The position numbers and the translations under genes are program-made. 11,689 bases of DNA from Clostridium sp. CAG:167 (GTDB lineage: Bacteria > Bacillota > Clostridia > Lachnospirales > Lachnospiraceae). The stretch lies in contig HF998272.1 in NCBI GenBank assembly GCA_000433735.1, forward strand, positions 1 to 11,689, given 5' to 3'. Shown piece after piece: positions 5,573-11,689 of this stretch. The notes under the pieces are model-generated. The model worked only from the letters and a program-made list of their open reading frames with translations, was not told the DNA's origin and did not search any database. Every line of letters starts with the position of its first letter. Within the stretch, counting starts at the first letter, position 1.

Positions 5573-6907
5573 TTAATTTCCTAAGAAGCCCTTATAATGT
5601 CGAACTAATACTAAGGATTCAATCTGCTTGATTGTTTCAATTACTACACCAACTACGATGATCAAAGATGTTCCTGAGAAGGATACATCGGCACCAAATA
5701 CTCCTGAGAATACAATTGGCAGTACACATACGATAACCATTCCAACTGCACCCATGAAAATAATGCTGTTCAATACACTTGTCAGATAATCTGTGGTTGG
5801 TTTACCAGGTCTGATACCCGGGATAAATCCACCTTGTTTTTTCATGTTGTTTGAAATCTCAAGAGGATTGAAAGTTACAGATGTATAAAAATATGCAAAG
5901 AAAATAACTAATGCGATGTACACCAGCAATCCCAATGAATATTTAAACTCTCCCCAGCTTCCTACTTTACACCAGGAACTCTGGTTGCAGACGGTCAAAA
6001 ACTTCTGAAAGAAAGTAGCCTTTGGACCGGTTGCCGGTGAAATACCCGCAAAGCTGGCAATTACAACTGGAAGAGACATCATGGAACTTGCAAAGATAAC
6101 CGGGATAACACCTGCGGTATTTACCTTCAGCGGAATATGGCTTGACTGTCCGCCAGCCACTTTTCTTCCCTGAATTTTCTTTGCATACTGTACAGGAATG
6201 CGGCGCTCGCCGTCCTGCAAAAATACAATAAATACATACATAGCTACAATGACTGCTACGATGATAACACCGGCAATCAATGCATTTGTGATATTGGAAG
6301 CACCCTTAATATAAGTATTATAAAGGCCTGCCAGATCACTTGGGATTCTTGCTACGATATTAATCAACAAGATAATGGATATACCATTTCCTACACCCTT
6401 TACAGTTATCTGCTCACCTAACCACATAAGGAAAGCAGCCCCTGCTGTCAAAGAAACAACTGCTACGATCATAGATACATATCCGCTCTCTTTGAAAATG
6501 TTCTGATTGCGGAATCCGATTACCATAGCAAGTCCTTCGATTACAGCTAAAACAATAGAAAGATAACGAGTATACTCATTAATTTTCTTTCTTCCGTCCT
6601 CACCGTCTTTCTGCAGTTCCTCCAGACGAGGAATGGCAATGGTAAGAAGCTGTAAAATAATGGAAGCAGTGATATAAGGTGTAATATTCAACGCAAAGAT
6701 GGACATTCTTGAGAATGAACCACCTGTCATGACGTCAAGGAATCCGAGGGATTTGTTGTTGTTGAACATTTCCTGCATAACGCTGCCGTTTACGCCGGGA
6801 ATTGGAATATTACATCCAATTCTCACGACGATCAGAGCAAACAGTACATAAAGCAGTTTCATACGGACTTCTTTTGTCTTAAACGCATTCTGAATCGTTT
6901 GAAACAC
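5573..6907 (-). CDS. secY: Preprotein translocase subunit SecY
   Basis: SecY forms the protein-conducting channel in the cytoplasmic membrane, working with SecE, SecG and the SecA motor. The 444-aa product has the expected ten hydrophobic segments, beginning at about residues 17-35. It carries the family landmarks: the plug region near TGGSFSRMSIFALNI (61-75), PRLEEL (93-98), the cytosolic loop GERRIPVQYA (233-242) and GGFIPGIRPG (359-368), which contacts SecA and the ribosome. The start is GTG at 6907-6905, directly abutting the rplO stop, with GAGGTGA inside the end of rplO serving as the ribosome binding site. This suggests translational coupling to L15. A cysteine-containing external loop around 300-322 is slightly longer than in B. 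subtilis (431 aa). Confidence 0.99.
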   Translation of the reverse strand: MFQTIQNAFKTKEVRMKLLYVLFALIVVRIGCNIPIPGVNGSVMQEMFNNNKSLGFLDVMTGGSFSRMSIFALNITPYITASIILQLLTIAIPRLEELQKDGEDGRKKINEYTRYLSIVLAVIEGLAMVIGFRNQNIFKESGYVSMIVAVVSLTAGAAFLMWLGEQITVKGVGNGISIILLINIVARIPSDLAGLYNTYIKGASNITNALIAGVIIVAVIVAMYVFIVFLQDGERRIPVQYAKKIQGRKVAGGQSSHIPLKVNTAGVIPVIFASSMMSLPVVIASFAGISPATGPKATFFQKFLTVCNQSSWCKVGSWGEFKYSLGLLVYIALVIFFAYFYTSVTFNPLEISNNMKKQGGFIPGIRPGKPTTDYLTSVLNSIIFMGAVGMVIVCVLPIVFSGVFGADVSFSGTSLIIVVGVVIETIKQIESLVLVRHYKGFLGN

Positions 6908-7348
6908 TTAGATCACCTCTGCTTTTCCACCAGCAGCCTGAATCTTTTCTGCAGCACTTGCGCTGAACGCATTTACTTTTACTTCAAGCTTTTTGGTTAA
7001 TTCTCCATTTCCGAGGATTTTTACCCCATCTTTAGGATTTTTGATGATTCCCTTTTCTACCAGAGCTTCAACTGTTACAACAGTTCCCTCATCAAATGCG
7101 TTCAATGTATCTACATTGATTGCTACGATTTCTTTACTGTTAATGTTAGTGAAACCTCTCTTAGGTAATCTTCTGTATAATGGCAACTGGCCACCTTCAA
7201 ATCCAGGTCTTGGAGCTCCTGAACGAGCTTTCTGTCCCTTATGACCTTTACCAGCGGTCTTTCCATTTCCTGAACCATGTCCACGGCCTCTTCTAAACTC
7301 ATTGCTCTGCTTAGAACCTTCTGCCGGTTTTAATTCTGATAAATTCAT
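6908..7348 (-). CDS. rplO: Large-subunit ribosomal protein L15
   Basis: L15 is a late-assembling 50S protein with a long basic extension running into 23S rRNA. From the ATG at 7348-7346 the product is 146 aa, starting MNLSELKPAE. The N-terminal half is the characteristic glycine-, arginine- and lysine-rich extension (about residues 18-45, with GRGHGSGNGKTAGKGHKGQK), followed by the conserved GFEGGQLPLYRRLPKRGF and a globular C-terminal domain. An upstream in-frame GTG (7357-7355) would add three residues, but it overlaps the AGGAGG site, so it cannot be the start. The gene is 17 nt after rpmD, and its stop codon touches the secY start. Confidence 0.98.
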   Translation of the reverse strand: MNLSELKPAEGSKQSNEFRRGRGHGSGNGKTAGKGHKGQKARSGAPRPGFEGGQLPLYRRLPKRGFTNINSKEIVAINVDTLNAFDEGTVVTVEALVEKGIIKNPKDGVKILGNGELTKKLEVKVNAFSASAAEKIQAAGGKAEVI

Positions 7349-7356
7349 TTTGTGCA

Positions 7357-7362
7357 CCTCCT
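7357..7362 (-). promoter_or_regulatory. Ribosome binding site deciding the rplO start
   Basis: AGGAGG lies exactly 8 nt before the ATG at 7348-7346. The competing GTG at 7357-7355 shares its first base with the last base of this site, so translation must begin at the ATG. Confidence 0.88.
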
Positions 7363-7365
7363 TGA

Positions 7366-7548
7366 TTAGATTTCTTCAACCTTTACAAGATGTCTGATCT
7401 GCTGAATCTGACCTCTGGTAGCAGCGTTGTCAGGCATCTCTACAGTCTTATTTACTTTCTTAAGGCCAAGAGCTTCTACTGTTTTTCTGTGCTTAGGAAT
7501 CGCACCGATTGTAGACTTGACTAATGTAATTTTTAACTTTCCTGCCAT
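7366..7548 (-). CDS. rpmD: Large-subunit ribosomal protein L30
   Basis: L30 is a small 50S protein found in many but not all bacteria. The 60-aa product matches the usual length: after the start MAGKLKITLVKSTIGAIPKH comes the ferredoxin-like alpha-beta fold with the conserved KTVEALGLKKVNKTVEMPD and RGQIQQIRHLVKVEE. The ATG lies 13 nt after the rpsE stop, with AGGAGG in the gap overlapping that stop. It sits between S5 and L15 as in all classical spc clusters, so the call is secure despite its size. Confidence 0.98.
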   Translation of the reverse strand: MAGKLKITLVKSTIGAIPKHRKTVEALGLKKVNKTVEMPDNAATRGQIQQIRHLVKVEEI

Positions 7549-7561
7549 TTCTTTGCACCTC

Positions 7562-8071
7562 CTAGCCCAAAACTTCTTCTACGGAAATACCGCGAAGTTT
7601 TGCTACTTCCTCTGGAGTCTTCATTGCTTTCAAACCTTCGATTGTAGCAAGAACTACATTCTGTTTGTTACGGGAGCCTAAAGACTTCGTACGGATGTTT
7701 TTAAATCCTGCAAGATCCAAAACGGCACGGGCTGGACCACCAGCAATGATTCCAGTACCTTCTGGAGACTTCTTCATCAATACGGATGCACTACCGAATT
7801 TACCAATATAATCATGAGGAATACTCTTGTTCTCATCCAAAGGTACTTCGATGAGTTTCTTAATAGCGTCCTCTTTTCCTTTACGAATAGCTTCCGGAAT
7901 TTCCATAGCTTTTCCTAAACCTGCACCAACATGTCCGTTGCCGTCGCCAACTACAACTAACGCTGTGAATCGGAAATTACGACCACCTTTAACAACCTTG
8001 GTTACACGTTTAATTGATACTACTTTATCTTCTAATTCAAACTGACTAGCATCAATAATCTCACGTTTCAT
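7562..8071 (-). CDS. rpsE: Small-subunit ribosomal protein S5
   Basis: S5 lies at the 30S mRNA entry channel with S3 and S4 and contributes to decoding accuracy and mRNA unwinding. The 169-aa product has an N-terminal double-stranded RNA-binding-like S5 domain (about residues 10-75, including the beta-hairpin loop VVKGGRNFRFTALVVVGDGN) and a C-terminal domain (about 80-155, including GTGIIAGGPARAVLDLAG). The ATG has AAGGAGG 8 nt upstream, inside the 16-nt gap after rplR. The stop is TAG. Spectinomycin resistance in other bacteria maps to the hairpin loop; the loop here looks wild type. Confidence 0.99.
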   Translation of the reverse strand: MKREIIDASQFELEDKVVSIKRVTKVVKGGRNFRFTALVVVGDGNGHVGAGLGKAMEIPEAIRKGKEDAIKKLIEVPLDENKSIPHDYIGKFGSASVLMKKSPEGTGIIAGGPARAVLDLAGFKNIRTKSLGSRNKQNVVLATIEGLKAMKTPEEVAKLRGISVEEVLG

Positions 8072-8087
8072 GTGTTTTCCTCCTTGA

Positions 8088-8456
8088 TTAGAATTCCAGA
8101 CCAGCTTCTCTTGCTGCGTCTGCCAATGCTTTTACTTTACCCTGATAAATATAACCGCCACGGTCAAATACAACTTCTTTGATTCCGTTGTCTAAAGCTT
8201 TTTTAGCGATCACGCTGCCAAGCTTTGCAGCAGCCTCAACATTGTTTGTCTTTGTAAGACCTTCCTTAACATCTGCCTGTGTAGTTGCAGCAGATACGAT
8301 TGTATTACCAGCGACATCATCAATAACCTGTGCATACATATGGTTATTGCTTCGGAATACAGCCAAACGTGGTTTCTCAGGAGTACCAGACAAACGGCTA
8401 CGGATTCTTCTGTGTTTATTCTTGCGAACTTCGCTTCTATTTGTTTTACTAACCAT
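8088..8456 (-). CDS. rplR: Large-subunit ribosomal protein L18
   Basis: L18 binds 5S rRNA together with L5 and L25-type proteins and anchors it in the 50S central protuberance. The 122-aa product has the basic N-terminal segment (about residues 1-25, rich in Lys and Arg) and the conserved core with GTPEKPRLAVFRSNNHMYAQ, DRGGYIYQGKVKALADAARE and a C-terminal GLEF. The ATG at 8456-8454 has AAAGGAG upstream in the 16-nt gap after rplF. Length and context are normal for Firmicutes. Confidence 0.98.
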   Translation of the reverse strand: MVSKTNRSEVRKNKHRRIRSRLSGTPEKPRLAVFRSNNHMYAQVIDDVAGNTIVSAATTQADVKEGLTKTNNVEAAAKLGSVIAKKALDNGIKEVVFDRGGYIYQGKVKALADAAREAGLEF

Positions 8457-8472
8457 TCCTACTTACTCCTTT

Positions 8473-9015
8473 CTATTTCTTACCAGTCTTACCAACTTTG
8501 CGTCTGATAACCTCATCCTGATATTTGATACCTTTACCTTTGTAAGGTTCTGGTGCTCTCTTCTCACGGATTTCAGCAGCATATTGGCCAACTTTTTCTT
8601 TATCAATACCGGAAACAATGATCAGGTTCTGTCCTTCAACAGTAACTTCGATTCCTTCTGGATCTTCCATCTCTACCGGATGAGAGTATCCAAGAGAAAG
8701 TGTCAGTTTTTTACCCTGCTTAGCAGCACGGTAACCTACACCGTTTACTTCCAGTTTCTTCTGGTATCCTTCTGTAACACCGATGATCATGTTCTGGATC
8801 AGTGTTCTTGTAAGACCATGAAGAGATTTCATTTTCTTAAGATCATTTGGGCGGGAAACTTTTACTTCCTCTCCCTCTTTTGTAATGGACATTTCTGCAG
8901 GTAAAACTCTTGAAAGAGTTCCCTTTGGTCCTTTAACCGTCACCTGATTATTTTCTGCAATATCTACAGTTACGCCTGCAGGTATAGCGATAGGCATTCT
9001 TCCAATTCGTGACAT
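8473..9015 (-). CDS. rplF: Large-subunit ribosomal protein L6
   Basis: L6 binds 23S rRNA at the base of the L7/L12 stalk near the sarcin-ricin loop. The 180-aa product has two related L6 domains, about residues 11-82 and 90-165. It begins MSRIGRMPIAIPAGVTV and carries the conserved C-terminal block RAPEPYKGKGIKYQDEVIRR. The ATG at 9015-9013 has AGGAGG (TAGGAGGTACC) upstream. It follows a 67-nt gap after rpsH that contains a perfect hairpin at the rpsH stop codon. This is the widest gap among the genes from rplP to secY. Confidence 0.99.
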   Translation of the reverse strand: MSRIGRMPIAIPAGVTVDIAENNQVTVKGPKGTLSRVLPAEMSITKEGEEVKVSRPNDLKKMKSLHGLTRTLIQNMIIGVTEGYQKKLEVNGVGYRAAKQGKKLTLSLGYSHPVEMEDPEGIEVTVEGQNLIIVSGIDKEKVGQYAAEIREKRAPEPYKGKGIKYQDEVIRRKVGKTGKK

Positions 9016-9070
9016 GCCGGTACCTCCTATATATTTTTTAGAGTTGATTGTTTCATATATCTAAACTTTC

Positions 9071-9091
9071 GTTTGGTAAAGATTACCAAAC
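9071..9091 (-). other. Perfect hairpin at the rpsH stop codon
   Basis: On the minus strand GTTTGGTAA (9091-9083), loop TCT, and TTACCAAAC (9079-9071) form a 9-bp perfect stem. The first arm encodes the last two residues (Val-Trp) and the stop codon of S8. There is no T-run after the stem. It may protect or process mRNA between S8 and L6, or slow ribosome release. I find no other hairpin of this kind at the ribosomal-protein junctions in the window. Confidence 0.7.
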
Positions 9092-9484
9092 AAAAGCAAG
9101 TACTTCTCCACCAACATTTTCTTTGCGGGCTTCCTTGTCTGTCAGGATTCCCTTGTTTGTAGAGATGATAGCGATGCCAAGACCACCTAATACTTTAGGA
9201 AGTTCTTCTGCACCAGCGTAAATACGAAGACCTGGTTTGGAAATTCTCTTCAAACCGGAAATGATTTTTTCATTCTTGTCCTTACCGTATTTCAATGTGA
9301 TGTGAATAGAATTAAAACCATCCACTTCTACAATTTCAAAACTCTTGATGTATCCTTCTTTCAAAAGAATCTCTGCAATAGCGGTCTTCATTTTGGAAGC
9401 TGGAACATCAACTGTATCATGTTTTGCAGTGTTTGCATTACGGATTCTTGTAAGCATATCTGCAATTGGATCACTCATTGTCAT
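9083..9484 (-). CDS. rpsH: Small-subunit ribosomal protein S8
   Basis: S8 is a primary 16S rRNA binder of the central domain. In E. coli it also represses the spc operon by binding the rplE leader. The 133-aa product is the Firmicutes length and contains SDPIADMLTRIRNAN near the start and the C-terminal signature GLGIAIISTNKGILTDKEAR plus GGEVLAFVW. There are two candidate starts, ATG at 9484-9482 and ATG two codons later. The AGGAGG is 10 nt from the first and 16 nt from the second, so the first is chosen. The stop codon forms part of a perfect hairpin. Confidence 0.98.
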   Translation of the reverse strand: MTMSDPIADMLTRIRNANTAKHDTVDVPASKMKTAIAEILLKEGYIKSFEIVEVDGFNSIHITLKYGKDKNEKIISGLKRISKPGLRIYAGAEELPKVLGGLGIAIISTNKGILTDKEARKENVGGEVLAFVW

Positions 9485-9524
9485 TTCGTTATATCCTCCT
9501 TTACAACTTGCGAAGCAAACGCTC

Positions 9525-9710
9525 TTACCAGCTTGCTTTACGCACGCCAGGAATCTGGCCTTTATATGCTAACTCACGGAAGCAAATTCTGCAAATTCCG
9601 TATTTTCTAAGATAACCATGTGGACGACCACAGATTTTGCAACGATTGTATTCTCTTGTAGAGAATTTTGCTTTACGCTGCTGTTTAATCTTCATAGATG
9701 TTTTAGCCAT
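9525..9710 (-). CDS. rpsZ: Small-subunit ribosomal protein S14, zinc-binding type Z
   Basis: S14 sits in the 30S head next to S10 and S3. The 61-aa product is the short zinc-dependent form, with two CxxC pairs: Cys24-Cys27 (CKIC) and Cys40-Cys43 (CRIC). The basic N-terminus (MKIKQQRKAKFSTREYNR) and the C-terminal ELAYKGQIPGVRKASW are conserved. Many Firmicutes carry a second, zinc-free S14 elsewhere that replaces this one under zinc starvation; whether this genome does cannot be seen here. The ATG has AGGAGGAAG upstream, 16 nt after rplE. It may be named rpsN in some annotations. Confidence 0.98.
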   Translation of the reverse strand: MAKTSMKIKQQRKAKFSTREYNRCKICGRPHGYLRKYGICRICFRELAYKGQIPGVRKASW

Positions 9711-9726
9711 GAATTCTTCCTCCTAT

Positions 9727-10266
9727 TTATTTCTTGAAAGGCATACCAAACTGTGTCAAAAGTTCACGAGCTTCCTCATCCGTCTGAGCAGTGGTAACGA
9801 AGATAATATCCATACCTCTTACTTTATCCACTTTATCATACTCGATTTCAGGGAAAATCAACTGCTCTTTAATTCCAAGAGCATAGTTTCCACGGCCATC
9901 AAATGCGTTAGGATTTACACCACGGAAGTCACGAACTCGTGGCAATGCAAGGTTGATCAGACGATCAGCGAACTCATACATTTTTGCACCACGAAGAGTT
10001 ACTTTACATCCAATTGGCTGTCCCTCACGAAGTTTGAAGTTAGCAACGGATTTCTTTGCTCTTGTTACAACAGCTTTCTGACCTGCGATGATCTCAAGAT
10101 CACTGATTGCTGTATCTAATACTTTTGAATTTTCTTTTGCTTCACCAACGCCCATATTGATAACAATCTTATCGAGCTTTGGTACCTGCATAATATTTTT
10201 ATACTCGAACTTTTTCATCATTTCCGGAACAATGTCGTTCAAATATGTTTCTTTTAATCTAGCCAT
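9727..10266 (-). CDS. rplE: Large-subunit ribosomal protein L5
   Basis: L5 binds 5S rRNA and contacts P-site tRNA and, across the subunit interface, S13. The 179-aa product has the family's usual length and the conserved stretches ETYLNDIVPEMMKKFEYKN, KIVINMGVGEAKENSK, GQKAVVTRAKKSVANFKLRE, GCKVTLRGAKMYEF, and the C-terminal KVRGMDIIFVTTAQTDEEAR. The ATG at 10266-10264 has GAGGAGG upstream in the 24-nt gap after rplX. The E. coli S8 repressor site lies around the rplE start; I see no obvious copy of the S8 target helix here, but this was only read by eye. Confidence 0.99.
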   Translation of the reverse strand: MARLKETYLNDIVPEMMKKFEYKNIMQVPKLDKIVINMGVGEAKENSKVLDTAISDLEIIAGQKAVVTRAKKSVANFKLREGQPIGCKVTLRGAKMYEFADRLINLALPRVRDFRGVNPNAFDGRGNYALGIKEQLIFPEIEYDKVDKVRGMDIIFVTTAQTDEEARELLTQFGMPFKK

Positions 10267-10290
10267 CTTTAACAGTACCTCCTCTCTTTA

Positions 10291-10596
10291 TTAGTCAATA
10301 ACAGCGCCTGTTTTTTTGGCATAGCGAACTTTGTTATTGTCTTCTACTTTGAATCCAATACGGGTAACTTCGCCATTAACAACATACATAACATTGGATA
10401 CATCGAAGAATGCTTCTTCTTCTACGATGCCGCCCTGTGGGTTGGACTGGTTTGGTTTGATGTGCATCTTTACTTTGTTGATGCCCTCAACCTTAACTTT
10501 AGAGCCTTTTACCTCAAGGACTTTTCCTTCTTTACCTTTATCTACACCGGCAATAACGCGAACGGTATCACCTTTTTTAATCTTTGATGTTGCCAC
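10291..10596 (-). CDS. rplX: Large-subunit ribosomal protein L24
   Basis: L24 is an early 50S assembly protein near the exit tunnel. The 101-aa product opens with a KOW motif (about residues 6-33: KKGDTVRVIAGVDKGKEGKV), followed by KMHIKPNQSNPQGGIVEEE and a C-terminal domain with GFKVEDNNKVRYAKKTG. The start is GTG at 10596-10594. AAGGAGGTG overlaps the rplN stop region 14 nt upstream, so the two genes are tightly coupled. No ATG in frame could replace the GTG without losing the conserved N-terminus. Confidence 0.98.
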   Translation of the reverse strand: MATSKIKKGDTVRVIAGVDKGKEGKVLEVKGSKVKVEGINKVKMHIKPNQSNPQGGIVEEEAFFDVSNVMYVVNGEVTRIGFKVEDNNKVRYAKKTGAVID

Positions 10597-10610
10597 TTAG
10601 GGACACCTCC

Positions 10611-10979
10611 TTATAATACTTCTGGTGCTAAGGACACAATCTTCATGAATTGTTTGTCTCTTAACTCTCTAGCTACCGGTCCGAAAATACGAGTTCCTTT
10701 TGGAGTCTTATCATCTTTGATGATTACTGCAGCGTTTTCATCAAAGCGGATATAAGATCCATCTGGACGACGAATTTCTTTTTTTGTACGAACTACAACA
10801 GCCTTTACAACATCACCTTTTTTAACAACTCCGCCTGGTGTTGCATCTTTAACCGTAGCAACGATGATATCGCCAACTGCCGCATATCTTCTAACAGAAC
10901 CGCCAAGAACACGGATGCACAACAACTCTTTTGCTCCAGTGTTATCAGCAACTTTTAATCTGGTTTCCTGCTGTACCAT
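10611..10979 (-). CDS. rplN: Large-subunit ribosomal protein L14
   Basis: L14 lies at the 50S subunit interface, forms bridges to 16S rRNA and is the docking site of the silencing factor RsfS. The 122-aa product is exactly the usual length: MVQQETRLKVADNTGAKELL at the start, a five-stranded beta-barrel with GDIIVATVKDATPGG and VVRTKKEIRRPDGSYIRFDENA, and a C-terminal GTRIFGPVARELRDKQFMKI. The ATG has AAAGGAG upstream. It lies 39 nt after rpsQ and is the first gene of the classical spc set. Confidence 0.99.
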   Translation of the reverse strand: MVQQETRLKVADNTGAKELLCIRVLGGSVRRYAAVGDIIVATVKDATPGGVVKKGDVVKAVVVRTKKEIRRPDGSYIRFDENAAVIIKDDKTPKGTRIFGPVARELRDKQFMKIVSLAPEVL

Positions 10980-11018
10980 AACACAAATACTCCTTTCATG
11001 AGTCTCATTATATTGGTT

Positions 11019-11273
11019 TTATTTAGCCTTTTCGATGATCTCAACAAGTCTCCATCTCTTGTCCTTAGACAGTGGTCTTGTCTCCATTACCTTAACTGTA
11101 TCACCAATGTTGCACTCATTGTTCTCGTCATGAGCTTTTAATTTATAAGTTCTTTTTACGATTTTACCATAAAGTGGGTGTTTTACGTTGTCCAGTACTG
11201 CTACAACGATTGTTTTGTCCATCTTGTTACTTACCACTTTACCTGTACGGGTTTTTCTCAGATTTCTTTCCAC
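11019..11273 (-). CDS. rpsQ: Small-subunit ribosomal protein S17
   Basis: S17 is a primary 16S rRNA binder in the 30S body. The 84-aa product is an OB-fold protein with RKTRTGKVVSNKMDKTIVV, HPLYGKIVKRTYKLKAHDE and GDTVKVMETRPLSKDKRWRL, which covers the whole family profile. The start is GTG at 11273-11271 with AAAGGAGG and an 8-nt spacer, inside the 17-nt gap after rpmC. It is the last gene of the S10 set, and rplN follows without a terminator, so the S10 and spc clusters appear fused into one transcript. Confidence 0.98.
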   Translation of the reverse strand: MERNLRKTRTGKVVSNKMDKTIVVAVLDNVKHPLYGKIVKRTYKLKAHDENNECNIGDTVKVMETRPLSKDKRWRLVEIIEKAK

Positions 11274-11290
11274 AACAAAATCCTCCTTTC

Positions 11291-11500
11291 CTAGTTAGCT
11301 GCTTTCTTTTCCTGAGCCATTGCTGTCTGAATACGAGCAATGTTTCTTCTAACTTCTTTAATTCTGCTTGTATTGTCAAGTTGGTTTGTTGCGTTCTGGA
11401 ATCTTAAGTTAAAAAGTTCCTTCTTAGCAGCTACTAACTCATCATTCAGCTCTGCCAATGACATATCTGCTATTCCATTTAAAAATTCCTTACTCTTCAC
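11291..11500 (-). CDS. rpmC: Large-subunit ribosomal protein L29
   Basis: L29 lies beside the exit tunnel next to L23 and helps form the docking site for trigger factor and SRP. The 69-aa product is an antiparallel two-helix bundle: helix one contains LAELNDELVAAKKELFNLRF, then QNATNQLDNTSRIKEVRRNIARI and an alanine/lysine tail. The start is GTG at 11500-11498, preceded by AGAAGGAGG with an 8-nt spacer. Both start and binding site lie inside the 3' end of rplP, so the genes overlap by 11 nt and are probably translationally coupled. Confidence 0.97.
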   Translation of the reverse strand: MKSKEFLNGIADMSLAELNDELVAAKKELFNLRFQNATNQLDNTSRIKEVRRNIARIQTAMAQEKKAAN

Positions 11501-11689
11501 TGCCCGAACCTCCTTCTAAGTCTGCACGAGAAACGATCTTACATTTCAATGGCAACTTGTGCATTGCAAGACGAAGTGCTTCTCTTGCTGTTTCTTCTGG
11601 TACACCAGCAATCTCAAACATTACTCTTCCTGGCTTTACTACTGCAACCCAGTACTCCAGAGCACCTTTACCTTTACCCATTCGAGTTT
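11490..11689 (-). CDS. rplP: Large-subunit ribosomal protein L16, C-terminal part (cut by right edge)
   Basis: L16 binds 23S and helps form the A-site tRNA cradle and the peptidyl transferase region. Only the last 65 or so codons are present; the reading frame runs off the right edge through TR-MGKGKG, which is an internal methionine in the family, not a start. Visible landmarks are GKGKGALEYWVAVVKPGRVM, the ARGV-type EIAGVPEETAREALRLA and KLPLKCKIV. The full protein is normally about 140-146 aa, so roughly 80 N-terminal residues lie outside. The tail (DLEGGSGSEE) is acidic and encodes the ribosome binding site of rpmC. The stop is TAA at 11492-11490. Confidence 0.97.
   Translation of the reverse strand, partial: TRMGKGKGALEYWVAVVKPGRVMFEIAGVPEETAREALRLAMHKLPLKCKIVSRADLEGGSGSEE

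Noticed and set aside
7349..7357. Upstream GTG for rplO, giving 149 aa
   Set aside because: It overlaps the last base of the AGGAGG, leaving no spacing for initiation.
8179..8904. A 241-codon plus-strand open frame
   Set aside because: It is antisense to rplR and rplF, spans their junction, and is rich in the Phe, Leu and Ser expected from the complement of Lys/Glu-rich ribosomal genes. No binding site supports it.

Overview
The window is a slice of a bacterial chromosome from a low-to-moderate GC Firmicute of class Clostridia, most likely family Lachnospiraceae. I infer this from the gene order, the protein sequences, the AGGAGG-type ribosome binding site before almost every gene, the position of rpsD between rpsK and rpoA, and an unusually long L17. 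Genus cannot be fixed by reading. Every real gene is on the minus strand, so transcription runs from high to low coordinates.

Reading from right to left, the window holds the end of the S10 cluster, the whole spc cluster and the whole alpha cluster: rplP (cut by the right edge), rpmC, rpsQ, rplN, rplX, rplE, rpsZ (zinc-type S14), rpsH, rplF, rplR, rpsE, rpmD, rplO, secY, adk, map, infA, rpmJ, rpsM, rpsK, rpsD, rpoA, rplQ. Together they supply 30S and 50S proteins, the SecY translocon pore, adenylate kinase, methionine aminopeptidase, initiation factor IF-1 and the RNA polymerase alpha subunit. The 37-codon rpmJ lies at 3578-3691. Three obvious-looking starts should be moved inward (rplO to 7348, map to 4805, infA to 3993), because the longer versions begin on, in or before the ribosome binding site of the true start. 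Seven genes start with GTG.

Most junctions are 0-40 nt and look cotranscribed. The five wider ones are the interesting part. (1) 9016-9082, rpsH-rplF, has a perfect 9-bp hairpin built on the rpsH stop codon. (2) 5484-5572, secY-adk, has a GC-rich hairpin and a weak promoter candidate. (3) 3692-3774, infA-rpmJ, has a good sigma-A promoter with an extended -10. (4) 3281-3577, rpmJ-rpsM, has a weak terminator-like hairpin followed by about 240 nt of potentially structured leader RNA, including two mutually exclusive helices that pair fully only on the transcribed strand. This is a candidate autoregulatory leader for the alpha cluster, which encodes S4. (5) 1-337, after rplQ, has a roughly 204-bp imperfect inverted repeat (134-337), then a spacer ending in an AGGAGG for a gene just off the left edge.

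I see no CRISPR array, transposase, tRNA, rRNA or defence genes. The least explained elements are the 134-337 palindrome and the rpsM leader. The protein-coding content is ordinary core machinery.
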